From positions 27,514,702 through 27,578,701 of the forward strand of contig OY821743.1 of assembly GCA_963682055.1 (NCBI GenBank): a stretch of 64,000 nucleotides of DNA. Reading direction: 5' to 3'. The DNA is from Primula veris. Its lineage: Eukaryota; Streptophyta; Magnoliopsida; Ericales; Primulaceae. Every line of letters starts with the position of its first letter. The first letter of the stretch is position 1. The translations under genes and the position numbers were made by a program. Of this stretch, positions 34,101-45,896 are shown in pieces. The notes beneath the pieces are model-generated. The model ran no database searches and had not been told where the DNA came from. It was given only the letters and a program-made list of their open reading frames with translations.

Positions 34101-37100
34101 TCGCCTTCTTTACTTGCACGGTAACTAATTACTTACTCCGCCATCGTATTTTTTAATTAGGTTATGTTGGAAATGCCACTTACTAACACTTTAATCTATA
34201 ATATTACTTGCTGCTCATTTTTAGCAATTTGTAGGTTGTATTGTTGCATGTTTCTCGATTAGTACCTTGCATTGTTAGTTTTGTCCAATTAGTAGCCTGG
34301 ATTCATGTTTTTTTTTTACATTTTGAACTTTTTCATTCAATTATGGATGGAAAACATCCGTGTTATGCTACTTTTCCATCCATAATTTCTTATCTCGCAA
34401 TCATATTCTTAATTACTATTGGCGTTTACCAATTTAGTACCCAACTTTTAAGTTTTACCAATTTGGGCACTCATCTACCGATTGGAGACCACTTTATCCC
34501 ACTTTAGAGATGCAATTGCACCCATTATGTGATATGTGAGTGAACGTGACTACATTTTCGTCATTTTGTTATACACAAGTTCCCTAATTTTAAACGAAAA
34601 TTAGTAGGTTGGGACCGAAATTAGTTAAGGGCTGGGGTACTAAATTGTGAAAAGCCAATAGTACAGCTATTTTCCCTATTTTAATTAGGTAGGTTGAAAA
34701 TGCCACTTACCTGCCTTTGTATATAGCTGTTGCTCTTCTTTCGAAGTAATATTAGGTGTATACGACATCGATGATCAGTGGCCGAAATATTGGAAGTTTT
34801 AGCTTCTTTGTACGTACCTTGTATTTATTGCGTGTTTCTTGGTTAGTACCTTACATTGTAAGTTTTTCCTGATTAGTACCTAATCGCTTTCGTTACTTGC
34901 ACGGTAACTAATTACTTACCCCGCTATCATGTTTTTAATTAGGTTATGTTGAAAATGACACTTACACTTTTATATAGTTGTTGTCCGGCTCTTGAAGTAA
35001 TGTAGGTGTATATTACGACATTGATGACAGTGGCCAAAATAAGGTGTTTTTTAGCATATACTACAGACAATAACCCGATATTGTTATTCCGTGTTATGAG
35101 AGTTGAAATTTAATTGCAGTTGACATTTTAGTCACTCTAGGTTCCAATGATCAATTTGGTATGTTATTCTGATATGACTAACAGGTAAAAAAGCAGATTC
35201 TGGCGAAAACAATGATCAAGCCGCTTTTCATTTTCTAGCTCGCTCGCTCTATGGGGATAATCCACTTCTTAGCTTTTTGATTAAAAAAATTCAAGGGTGT
35301 TTGATAAGTCAGCTTTTTTTTAGCTTTTGGGGTTAAAAAAAGCTCAAGAGCACAGAAGCTAGGAATTTATGGATTTTTTTTAGCTTATTCACATTAAATT
35401 TTTCAAAAATAAAATACTTTCTAATATTTAGTGTTTGTATACCTGCAACTCACTTATAAGTTAAAATAGGTGACCAATGACTTATCAATAAAAATAAGTA
35501 AAAACAGTTATTGTGATGCCAAAAATTGCGCTGTAGTTTTTTTTTTCTGAAGCTTTTTTCTCATTTCTTTTTTTTAAAGGCAGCTTTTTTTAAATCAAAA
35601 AATCTGATACCAAACGGGCCCATAGTTGTTGTTCTCCTCTCCAAGTAATGTTATATGTACACAATATCGATGATCAGTGGCGGAAATAGGATTCCGCTAT
35701 TGCAGGGTTGAGTTCCATGTGTGTTTGTTTTTGTTATTATGCGGGGTGCTTAAAGGCTAAATATCTGTTATTTTTTGTTAAGAGAAATCGGGTTTAGATT
35801 AATATAGAGCCTATTATCATATTAGACCAGAAAAAAAAGGGTGTTCATTAAGGCTGAATGCCAAAATTAGAGCAGGAAACAATGTTTCGTGGATGTGTTA
35901 TTTTACGCCAAAAGAGTATGTAATAAAATCGTAGCCAAGCATGAACACTAATTTTTCGACTCTATTCAACATTCCAAAGACTAATTCTATTTTGTTTCCT
36001 TGGACAAAGTTCAAAATAAAAACATTTACAATTTTGTTCCTAAGGGGAAATTTAATTCTAAGACTTTATTTCCTTGAAAACAAACACATGAAAAGGTATA
36101 AAAACAGCCCTTGCAGGTTCAGAATGAATTCTGATATTTAATGGCGTATTTACAGAAACATGTAATACCTAAACTATGGCGGACTGATGTTAGTTTCTAG
36201 GGAGAATCCTAAGACAAGTGTTCGATACTTTTAATGCTTTGGTGCCAGATAGCTAAATTTCACACTATTAAGCTAAATAAGTAGTGCCTGTAAACTATGA
36301 TTCTGGACCAGTTTGAAGTGGTGAAACGAGTTCTTTTCACTTGACAAGATATAAGAGAACAAAATGGATGAATCTAACAATTTTTGTTTTTAATTTGCTT
36401 TGAAAGTCGGCGGATGAAGGGAAAATGGGGTCTTACCCCAATTTCTTGACTGATTTTTGGAACCACCCATAAGTGTTTTAGGAATTTGAATTTGTTTAGT
36501 TTATTGTGCTTAAAATGTAATTCATGCAATTTTGTAAACCATGCCGAAGTTCTGTATTAATAAAGTAGCAATAGAATGGAATCTAATTAGGTTCAAGACT
36601 GGTATCAGATGAGGACCCGTTTCCTTAAACAGTACCCTGAAACCAGTACAAACAATAACATGCGGACTTTCACAGGTTCAGTACAGTATTCTATTCTTAG
36701 TTGTGAAATATTGGTCAGTAAAACAAAGGAGCAGAATGGGGATCTAGTTACGAGTTTTTTTTTTCCTTACAAGCTTTTTGTTTTTTCTATGAGATGGGTT
36801 TTCACTATTGATTCAAGTTTTTTAATGCAGACCTGTGTGGCATTTACCAGCTTTGTTATTGCAGCAGTACCTATGCTACATGTAAGTTATGGATTATCTT
36901 CTTTTACTGGGAATTCTATTCTCTGATGTTAATGTTCCAGTCTTCCAAATAGATGTCATTTTGGTTGCATTATGGTGCGGCCCTCTGTTTTTTGCAACAT
37001 GATATACTCCGTCACCTGTCTTAATGTTTCTGTCTTGTGTTAAACTGGATTTCATAACGTTGAATATTTTGTCATGGTATGTTAGATGCATGATATAAAA

Positions 37101-39531
37101 AGTCTCATATTTTGAACTGGCTTTTGCTGCTAATTCGTCTAAAAGAAACTTAATCAATGAGCATCTTTGAACAGCTCAAAAGTAAACAGCTTAACAATTC
37201 TTAAAATGGAAAAGGAAGGAGGAAAATGCTGAACTTACAAGGCTTTTAAAAGCTGTCCATGAAATCCACCTAGAAATCCTAACCGATAGATATTTTACTT
37301 TTGCCAAACATAATAAACTTGTAAACTTCCGTAAGGTAAGTGGTTCTGGAAGTTGGACTAGTGCTTCATCAAGCATAAGAAGACAAGTCATTATACTGAA
37401 TACTTCATCAAGCATATGAAGACAAGTCATTATACTGAATAATTTTGTTTTTAATTACTTTAAAAGTGCAGGCAAAGAAAGCACTTTTTATGCACTCTTC
37501 ACTTTTCATTTGTAGTTTTTTCCTAACTTACTCATGGTTATGATCCTTGACATGTAATTGGATGTAGGAGTCTAGCTTGCTGAGATAAATGGGTGTCGAT
37601 CACGCCTCAGATGTGAAAATTGTACTTTTTTTCTTCTTCTAAATAAGCCTAAGTCTGGCTGTTGCTGCTGTCAATAGTCACAATTGGTGGTTTTTTTTAA
37701 ATCTTTTAATGGATTTCAATATTTGTTAGTTTGGTTCCAAAATAAACTTCTGTTCACATCAGCAGTGCCTCTGATACTATCTACGGAAATTTATATTAGT
37801 CCTTCCGACTGGTCGTACTCCAAATGATACATGAAATTATCGAAAAAGGGAATATGATTTTTATTCTCTCTTTTAAATCTTTATTTCACTTATTCTACTT
37901 AAAAAAGAGGGATCAACAAACGTAAATCATGTCGTTTTGTATATTAGCATAAAAATATATTTGATTTTTGTAACTTCCCTAAACGATTATGGCATGTATA
38001 TATCCTATCATCTGTCACAAAAACATTTCTAGTAATTTACTTGTTAGTTAGCTTAGTAGTTATTTTTAAATAGAACTTGTAAGTAATATAGATAGTAAGA
38101 CGGGTATTGTAAACGAGAAGGATCGAGTAAGATCATTAATTTTTTGACCTGAACTTGTCTTTGTTTACATATGTTGTATTTGTAATCTTTCAAATTCACT
38201 TGTCTGGATTTTAGGCGATGAGTAGAGCAGCAATTTCCTTCTCAAAGCTTGCAGATACTGCTCGTGAGGAGCTCCCTAGTACAATGGCTGCAATCAGGCT
38301 ATCTGGCATGGAAATAAGTGATCTCACTTTAGAATTAAGTGACTTAAGGTTAGGAATAATATTGCACTTGTTAGTTTCGAACTGATATTTAAACTTCTTT
38401 TATTCTTTGAATTTTTAATTGCTAAGTGTAGTTTAGTATTGATAAACCACCAATATTGATATTTTTTCTCAGTAAAAGTGGGTGACGACTCGTGTTTGGT
38501 GAGAACCAAAATTCGTCAAAAACCAGTTTTGGGCCAAATTTTATACATTGATACCTGTTTCCATATCGCGAATCAACCTAGCTTCACAGTTCAACTTAAA
38601 GAGAGGCATCTCACGTTATACTAACTGTCAATAGGAAGCTTCAATCTTCTGATATAATCTCTCTTTTCACTGATTAAAGTGTCGTTTTAATATATACAAC
38701 TCTGGTTATTAGAATACTTCTATACTGCATTTACCTGATTTTATTTTATTTCATGAGATCTTAGCCAAGAGATAACCGCGGGTGTCAATAAATCTGCACA
38801 AGTCGTACAAGCTGCTGAAGCAGGGATCCGCCAGATGGGTTCACGTGCTCACCAACAAACTATTTGTAAGTGAAACACATATTTACATATGATACTGTTC
38901 AACTTTTCTATCTTGTTCTTTCCGGCAGTTATTTGCTAGCTTTAAAAACCAAACCTAGTCACATGTAAGCAAAATACTTTACATATAGGAATTATCTTTA
39001 GGATGATTGGGCAATATTTGAATTGGTGATAAACTATTATCCGGGCTCATTATGAGGCTGCAAGGCCTGGGAATTTACTCGTTTTCAACACATATCTGAG
39101 GTTTATAAATATTTGAATTGGTGATAAACTATTATCCGGGCTCATTATAAGGCTGCAAGGCCTGGAAATATACTCGTTTTCAACACATATCTGAGGTTTA
39201 TATCCTTACATTTTAATCATGTGATACTGTTGCTGGTGTTTTCTTTCCAGTGATCTCAATACATGCAGAATTTAATCAATTTATCATGCTCATTAGTGAA
39301 TCCATAATGACTTTTGTCCCCATGTAATAAACATAATGTTTATATGCAGCGATGATAGAGGAGAGGGCGAATCTGCCAGACCTCTCTCTGCAGCCGGTTG
39401 TTGTTGAGGCTGCAAAAAAGACTTCTCAGGCGGTTGGCCGAGCCACAAAGACATTGATGAACATGATATCTAAAGGAGATAGTAGCCCAGAGGATGAAAA
39501 GGCTAATGCTATCGAAAGGCTGGAAATATGA
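31193..39531 (+). CDS. Probable plastid-targeted membrane protein, conserved in plants; family not named with certainty
   Basis: Five exons: 31193-31513, 36831-36881, 38215-38348, 38765-38865 and 39350-39531, joining in phase to 262 codons plus stop. Residues 1 to about 75 are rich in N, S, Q and basic residues and poor in acids, as in a chloroplast transit peptide. The exon 1/2 junction builds one membrane segment (LFAFFACT joined to TCVAFTSFVIAAVPMLH, about residues 100-124). The rest is helical and conserved: FSKLADTAREELPSTMAAIR, LSGMEISDLTLELSDL, SAQVVQAAEAGIRQMG and IEERANLPDLSLQPVV. It recalls DUF948-like bacterial and plastid proteins and an uncharacterised Arabidopsis family; function is unknown. 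ATG 31193 was chosen because it gives the longest open first exon; M31196 is adjacent. Intron 1 (5.3 kb) carries six copies of the exon 1 end. Confidence 0.85.
31757..34913 (+). repeat. Array of six degenerate copies of the exon 1 end, each with a splice donor
   Basis: The last part of exon 1 (about 31405-31513, ending in a TTTGCTTGCACG/GTAA donor) recurs at 31757-31864, 32025-32126, 32461-32584, 33206-33282, 34003-34120 and 34888-34913. Every copy keeps a GTAA donor. Copies ending at 32126, 32584 and 33282 keep an open frame in the same phase as exon 1, with endings such as FLFAFFACT and FLFAFFACM. Copies ending at 31864 and 34120 have frame changes, and the last is a 26-bp remnant. Downstream intron sequence (GCCACTTACTTACACTTTTA and a GATCAGTGGC block) is duplicated with them. 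Confidence 0.88.
35262..35622. mobile_element. hAT-like MITE, with fragments at about 31575-31740 and 33785-33960
   Basis: Begins with a TTAGCTTTTTGATTAAAAAA segment and ends with AAATCTGATACCAAACGGGCCC, the typical right end of plant hAT MITEs. The left half also occurs at about 31575 and 33785, next to exon-end copies, so it was carried along in the local duplications. Exact ends are uncertain. Confidence 0.55.
37364..37441. repeat. 39-bp tandem repeat, two copies
   Basis: CTTCATCAAGCATAAGAAGA at 37364 recurs at 37403 with one change, in intron 2 of the plastid membrane protein gene. Confidence 0.85.
39013..39202. repeat. 95-bp tandem duplication in the last intron of the plastid membrane protein gene
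   Basis: AATATTTGAATTGGTGATAA starts at 39013 and again at 39108. Copies differ at only a few bases, so the duplication is recent. It lies in the intron between exons 4 and 5. Confidence 0.9.
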
Positions 39532-40380
39532 TAATACAAATTGATAGTAAGCTTAAGGTGTAATATGATGATGATGATGATGGTGATATACAAATTGTTA
39601 TGTTACAATATTGATTCTTCAGAACAGTAAGTAATAAAGTTATGATCAGAGTTGTGTATTTCGAAGAATTAGTGAACTTTTAACCACAGTTATATACTCC
39701 CAAAATGTTTCTCACTTCCTTTGATGATCTCTCATGTCTTTCATTGTAACTAAATTTTGCATTCCTCAATCAAGCGGTTATGCAAGAGTTGTAAAGAAAG
39801 AAAAAATCTGTTACAATGAGCAGAAAGCATGGATGTGAATAATAGTATAGCTTTACGAACATTAAAAAAAATCGGGTGAACTTGAGTGCTTGTTTCAGTA
39901 CTAAACACAGTTAAATGTGACTAATTACTAAATAAAAATTACTAATATTGATACCGGTATGAGTGAGCTGAGATTCCCTAAAAAAAACTTTTGGATTTGT
40001 CTATACCTTTCTGTATATTCATGTGTTGCATAAAAAAATAGAAATTTTATTTAAATAGTTTGAAAATTAAAATCGTTATAAATGACGTATTCCATCAAAT
40101 ATTGATCCGACTCTCTGGTATGAATGGAATATTAAAAAAAAATGTGAAATTTCATATATAAATGAACGTAATGGATTGACTCATTGCCATTGAGAATTTG
40201 ATATACAAAATTCATGGCTTTAATAGATTATGATGCAATTGAGACTTCTTATGATAACCCCTGCATTTTGCTAAGTACTAAACAACCCGTCAACTTGTAA
40301 AAATCATAGTTGTAATAAAAAAACAGAATATCGACTCATTTAAAATATGATGCGAGTACTTATAAACATAATTCTCATTC
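39532..40380. other. 3' flank of the plastid membrane protein gene, no gene seen
   Basis: Begins with the gene's 3' UTR, which contains a GATGATGATGATG run near 39566. A likely 3' end signal, AATAAA with a shift (AGTAATAAAGTTATG), is near 39628-39642. The rest is AT-rich without coding. The segmental duplication begins at about 40381. Confidence 0.5.
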
Positions 40381-40433
40381 TTTAGATTGCAATTTAACTA
40401 AGCCTAATAAATGTGAACTATTTAATAAGGTAC

Positions 40434-41112
40434 TGGCGAGCCTATTTTTCTTTTTAGTTTCGGCTTATTCAACAGCACGCGTCGGCTCCGTACAAGGTAG
40501 TCAGCTTCGTTGACGGGGTGCTCCTCGTGCCTGCACAAGGAACAAACAGGGGTCTGGGGTTGGTACTAGATTTTTCCTCTCCAACGATCAAGTCAGTATG
40601 GTGGCGACTAGAAAGGAGTATGTAGTTGAAGGGTAAGAGGGATCATTCCGATTACGAAGCGTGGTATCAGATTTAACAGGATATGTTATAGCAGTCTGGG
40701 TTGTTTCAGCTTTATCTCTCTTCTCGCTCTTTTTCTGTCCCCCTCTAAGTAGTATTAGTGGGGGTATTTATAGTGTGATCCAGATGTGTATTAGCCCTTT
40801 GATCACTGTACTGTCAAGTACTAATCCAACGGCGTTAGGTCATTTATGACTCTGACAAGGGTACAGTCCTTCTCCGGGGCCCGCAGTTGATGGCCTGTGA
40901 TTAGGCCACGTCGATGAAATGTTGAGGGGTCCCCCAAGGGAGCAGCATCATTAATTGAGAAGGCGTACTTGACACGCTTCTTTAGGCCGGCGTAGACACG
41001 GCCCGGCCTCTCCAGGTCCGGGGTGGTATGTCATCCAAGGTGGCAGGGGCCGAATAACCTGCTTCGGGGGTTGTATCGGTCCGGACGAGGGGATGCCGAC
41101 ATTCCCTCGCCA
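40434..41112 (-). repeat. 3' LTR of the gypsy element (left copy)
   Basis: Same sequence as 50460-51137 with scattered differences (for example CTTTTTAGTTTCGG against CTTCCTAGGCTCGA near the start). The plus-strand open frame near 40661 occurs in both LTRs and is not a gene. Confidence 0.95.
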
Positions 41113-41509
41113 ACAGCTCCCTGTCCGGAGTCGTCGTTAAGAACAAGGTCAGCAAGAGTCTTCAGTCTTTACGGGGGCTCCGGTCATTTCGTTCTCATGT
41201 TTGGCTGTTCGGAGGTGCCTCGGCATGGCCCGTCTCGTGGCACGTGTTCAGGCATTATGGATTTCTTACACGTGGAGCACGCCTGGTAAGCATTATGAGG
41301 CGCCGCATCTGTCTCTTCGATTTCATCAATGTCAGTAATGCCATTAAAGTTAAATGGCTGCTGAGTGACACTTGGCAGATGGACTCTACATGCTGTACAC
41401 GTGGAGCGTGTCAATTGCGTGGTGGCGGTTATTAATGGGAGTTCATGCATTAGGTTGTTGCTGTCTTTTCACCTTCTGGTAAATGTCTTTTCACCTTCTG
41501 GTGGGGGTC

Positions 41510-41517
41510 TATAAATA
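41510..41517 (+). promoter_or_regulatory. TATA box of the antisense gene
   Basis: TATAAATA lies 65 bp upstream of the ATG at 41582, a usual plant spacing if transcription starts near 41540-41550. It follows a duplicated GTCTTTTCACCTTCTGGT motif (41463 and 41487). It is inside the gypsy element but outside the LTR and faces the plus strand. Confidence 0.65.
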
Positions 41518-41581
41518 CCCTCAGTGAAAATTCATTTTTAATTTCTTCCTCTCTCTCCTCACACTTAGCAAATACAGCAAA

Positions 41582-44202
41582 ATGGTTATTACCCACGGAG
41601 TTGGAAAAGGCCTGATGGTTGCTCCCCAACCACGGCGCCTGGCCGTGATGGCGAATGCCCTGCCATTTCGGGCCATCATCATTGACCTGGCCTTGTCCGT
41701 GGCCGTCAATGATAACAACATCATGGTGAGGCTCCACGGGCCCGACCTAAACGAGTTTCGACAGCTTTGTGGGATCGGCGAAGATTTCCGGCTTCGAACA
41801 TGTGAGAGCGCCGACGAGGTGAACGGGATCGTAGCCGATCCCAAGAACATGGTGATCATCTCCCTTTCTACTCTCTTATACGGGGGTACCGACCTCCCCA
41901 TTCCGGAACTGCTGGCGGAGTTGTGCACCTAGACGCAGACTCTTCCATGCCAGTGGCCATTGCAGGCACACCGTGTCTGTGTCGGGATGGAGGCCCTTAA
42001 CGTTCTGTTGGGCCCGACCCTACCAGAACCGTTGGGGTTGAAAGAGCTCTTGGCTTGCTACGAATTTCTGCAGAGCGAGCCAAGCTCTCAGGCCAAAAGC
42101 AGGCAACCCTATCTGCGGTGCCGGGCCTACAACCAGCTGATCATAGGTAACTCTGATTTGAATCGGGGTTACACCCAAGATGTGATCGTGGTGGCTGGCA
42201 ATTGGCTCCACCGAGATGACCTGGTTCTCCCAACCAGGCCGGGGAGGGTGCTTAGCACCAAAGAAAACAAGGCTACAGTGGCCTCGAAGCTGAGGGGCCT
42301 AGGTGAGGCCAACGTTGGGTCACTGGAGATTGCCCTCAACTGGTGGGGCCCGGATGGGGACGATGTTGGGGCTCGTGACGCGGAGCGCTTGTTGACTTGT
42401 TGTTCCCCTACCACTTGCAAGGGGAATGATTTTATCTGGCCCCACAGGACCTTCTGTCCTGTGGGGTACTCCCGGGAAAGGTGGGAGAAGGAGCAGGGGT
42501 TGGAGTCCACTCTCCCCCCTAAAGCTCCCGAAGAACACGAGGCCGTTGTGGGGCCTGAAAGAGTGGTGAAGACGGCGAAGCCGAGCAGCAGGGCGAAGGC
42601 CGTGCTGGGGAGGGGCACTTTTGCTGCTGCTTCGGCCGGGGTTCTCTTCGAGACTCGGTCGGATGGTACCGTCCTCCACTATAGGGAGGGGCCGGACGGT
42701 ACCCGTAGTTATATAGATCAGTGCGGGAAGCCTCTGCCGGAGGTCCGTCCACTGAGCTCCAGGGAGCCCGTTGCGAGGAGCCCTCTTCGTTTAGAAGATA
42801 GCTCTCCCGAGGCACGCCCTACCGGGTCAAGTTTGGGCACTTCGCGGACCAGGGTAAGTCACTTTCTGTTTCACTTCGATTTTCAGTTTCACACTTAGCC
42901 AAAATTTGTTTAACTCTTTCTAACTCCTATCTTGTGGATTTTGACTATGTAGGTGGTCCGTTCTGATGAGGAGGAGGGGGAAGGAGATGGTGCCGATGAG
43001 GAGGGTGGTGCCGAGGATGAAGGGGCTGAGGAAGAGGCTGTCGAGCTGGAGGAGGAGGTGATCGAGGTAGAGGATGAAGAGGAGGCCGTCGTGGCTCCCG
43101 TTGATGTCGACGCTGCTAGAAGGCTTTGGAGGCTTTGGCGGATCAGGCCAGGCTAGACCGGTTGGCTTGCAAGGCCCAGGGTGGAAAGAGGAAGGCAGAG
43201 GAGGCGAAGGCCCTTCGGGATGCAAAGAAGACCAGGACCGGGGAAGCTGAGCCGAGAGAGAATGTCGTGATGGTCATGGAGCCGAAGGAGACGAGGGAAC
43301 CGAGCCGACCTGTGGTGGTCGCGGAGGAGCAAGAGGTGTCATCCACTCGGGCGAAGCGTCCGTTACCGAATGCTTCCACGCAGGGCTCAATCTCTGGCTC
43401 CCCGACCCACAGAATGCCCGTTCAAACCCCCGAGGAGGTGAATGCGGCGACTGGGGTGAGAAGCATCATGGAGGCCCACCTATCTGCCGGCCTGCTTGCT
43501 CTGGCCATGCTTCAACAGCAGAGCGTCGAGGCCGACCACCACGGTCGTGACCTCGCCTCCTCCATGGCGTCGGCCATGGCCATGATCCCATAGGTAGGTT
43601 GCTATTTGTCGTAGTGCCATTTTATGTGTCTCCGTTTATTTCCTAAATTTTTGCTAAGTGTTTGTTTTTTTCTCTTGTAGGCCTACTTGATGATGAACCG
43701 GTACGTGTATCATCAGGGCCAACTGGTTAGGTCATGGGCCAATAAGGCCGAGGCCAACGCCAAGCAGGCGGAGGAGGCCCATGAGAGGGTGGAGGAAGCC
43801 CGAACAAGGGCAGAGAAGGCCGAGGGCCTTAACGCCTCGGTGGAAGCTCGGAGGGCTGAAGCCATGAAGGCTAAGACCGAGGCTGAGGAACGAGCCCAAG
43901 CTGCGGTCGCGGCTCTGGAGGAGGTTGAGGCGTCCGTGGCCGAGAAGGTGAAGACTGCGGTCCAATCTACCAAGGCCGAGATGAGCGCCGCCTTGGCCCT
44001 GAAGACACAGAAGGATTTCAATTCCTTCTATGTCGATGGCTGGTCCGAGGCGGCTGCTTTCATGAGGGCGGGACCGGATCATCCGGTGTGGAACATGGAG
44101 AATATCTTCGTTCCCGTCCCCTCAGCTCCCATTCCCGAGGTGGTTCCCTTAACTCCTCGAGCTCTTTCGGACGAAGAGGTAGATGAAGACGTGGCCAACT
44201 AG
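41582..44202 (+). pseudogene. Antisense spliced ORF of the gypsy element (aORF, gypsy-type transposon domain)
   Basis: Three exons are read: 41582-42853, 42953-43593 and 43681-44202, with GT-AG introns of 99 and 87 bp. Exon 1 holds a region like the plant 'putative gypsy type transposon' domain (Pfam Transposase_28): GMEALNVLLGPTLPEPLGLK and RCRAYNQLIIGNSDLNRG. Exon 2 starts with a strongly acidic tract (about 42959-43090), then a KRKAEEAKALRDAKKTR basic stretch. Exon 3 is a long Ala/Glu/Lys coiled coil. Three breaks are seen: TAG at 41930-41932, a frame change between 43111 and 43140, and TAG at 43591-43593. Such aORFs are known in Tat-lineage elements; their function is not established. It runs opposite to gag-pol. 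Confidence 0.82.
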
Positions 44203-44481
44203 GGCTGGAGTAGTTTTGTTTTTTGTTTTTGATGTAATCTCCTTTTGATGCTTAGCTTGTAATAGCTTTTCATGGAATGAAATGAAAGAACAGTTTTGGC
44301 CTTTGGACTTGTGTTTATTTTTTTATTTTTTCTGTTTTTACTTTATTATTGTGTTTCGGGTGTGCTCCCAAGGAGTGGACCAGTATGCTTCATCATAGGG
44401 TCCACTGCTTTCTTAAACAACACACATAATCAGGATTTAAACTGGGGTCCTTTGAGGGCCAAAACCCTCTTGGGACGGACG

Positions 44482-44775
44482 GATGCCCTTCAGGCTCAGG
44501 TGTTCTGTAAACACTTAGAATTAATAGGAATTTAAAACGGGGTGCCGTATAGGCTCGGGTATTCTGAAACACTTAAAAAATTACAGAAATTTAATCCGGG
44601 GTGCCGTATAGGATCGGGTGTTCTAAAACACTTAAAAAATTATAGAAATTTAATCAGGGGTGCCGTATAGGCTCGGGTGTTCTGAAACACTTAAAAAATT
44701 ATAGAAATTTAATCCCATGTGACGTATAGGCTCGGGTGTTCTGAAACACTTAAAAAATTATAGAAATTCAAACTG
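44482..44775. repeat. 59-bp tandem repeat between the antisense gene and pol
   Basis: Units containing GGGTGCCGTATAGGCTCGGG and AACACTTAAAAAATTA start near 44541, 44600, 44659 and 44718, with a diverged unit before them. The period is 59 bp. It lies between the convergent 3' ends of the antisense gene (44202) and pol (44855). Confidence 0.92.
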
Positions 44776-44854
44776 AGCTAATTCTGAAAGAACGACAGTT
44801 TTATTCATAAGGCCCTCAGGCATATTTACATCAAAACACAGGAGTCAAGTCATT

Positions 44855-45896
44855 CTACTGATAGTACTTCCTAAGGTTGTTGATGTTCCAAGGTCGATCC
44901 ACCGGGACATCATCGGGAAGGCGACCCAACAGATAGGCCCCGTTCCCTATTGCACCTAGGATTCGATAGGGGCCTTCCTAGTTGGGACCTAGCTTTCCGT
45001 CGGACTGTACTCTTGTGTTATTGTTCACTTTCCGTAGCACGAGGTCTTCGTCTTGGAAACGTCTGGCGTTCACTCTTTTGTTGTAGGAACGTCCCAGTTT
45101 GTTCTTGTACTCGGCGTTACGGATGGCAGCAACTTCTCTTCTTTCTTCAGCATAATCGAGCTCGAGACCCATCATTCTTTCGTTCAGCCCATTCTCCACC
45201 ATGTCGGTTGTTAGGGAGGGGAGTCCGATTTCTAACGGAATGATAGCTTCCATCCCGTAGGTTAGGCTATAGGGCGTCTGTTGAGTGCCCCGTCTTCTCG
45301 TCGTTCGGTAGGCCCACAGGACGTGCTATAGTTCCTCGGCCCATCGTCCTTTGGACTCGTCTAATCTCTTATTGATTCCGTCAAGCACGGTTTTATTTGA
45401 CACCTCGGCTTGTCCGTTGCATTGAGGATATGATGGGGTCGAATAGTAGTTCCTGATGTAATACTTAGCATACATCGCTTTCAACTTAGCCCCGGTGAAC
45501 TAGCCTCCATTGTCTGCGACTATCGAGTAAGGGATCCCAAACCTTGTGATCACGTCTCTCCATAGGAACCTGATCACCTTGGCCTCCGTGATCTTTGGTA
45601 ATGCCACGGCCTCAACCCATTTTGAGAAGTAGTCAGTGACCATGATAAGGAACTTCCCCCCCCCCCGGGGCCCTAGGGAATGGTCCGACGATGTCCATTC
45701 CCCATTATGCAAAAGGCCAAGGCGAGGACACACTGCTCATCTTTTGCGCCGGGGCCCAGGGAATGGGTGCGTATCTCTGGCACTTCTCACACTTAAGCAC
45801 GAACGTTGTTGAATGCTTTTGCATGAGGGGCCACCAGTACCCATGGGTCAGGGCCCGGTTGGCCAGGGATCTGCCCCCGGTGTGGCTTCCACATGT
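44855..45896 (-). pseudogene. Gypsy integrase, broken
   Basis: An HHCC-type zinc site (CGSHTGG to CEKCQRYAP) lies near 45780-45890. The core shows acidic positions in VTDYFSKW, VADNGG and NGQAEVSNK. The C-terminal segment runs to a TAG at 44855-44857. Interruptions: TAA 45715-45717, TAG 45500-45502, TAG 45326-45328, TAG 44978-44980, and a frame change across an 11-C run at 45656-45666. Confidence 0.9.

Noticed and set aside
36609..36926. 105-codon ORF containing exon 2 of the plastid membrane protein gene
   Set aside because: Only 36831-36881 is exon; the rest is intron read in the same frame, as the acceptor and donor at those points show.
40661..40849. Plus-strand ORF of about 62 codons, also at 50687-50875
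   Set aside because: Both copies lie at the same place in the two gypsy LTRs. The protein is hydrophobic and low in information, and its strand is opposite to the element's transcription. It is LTR sequence, not a gene.
42169..42815. Several long minus-strand ORFs across 42-44 kb
   Set aside because: They are shadows of the GC-rich antisense gene exons. The plus-strand reading has domain similarity, introns and a TATA box.
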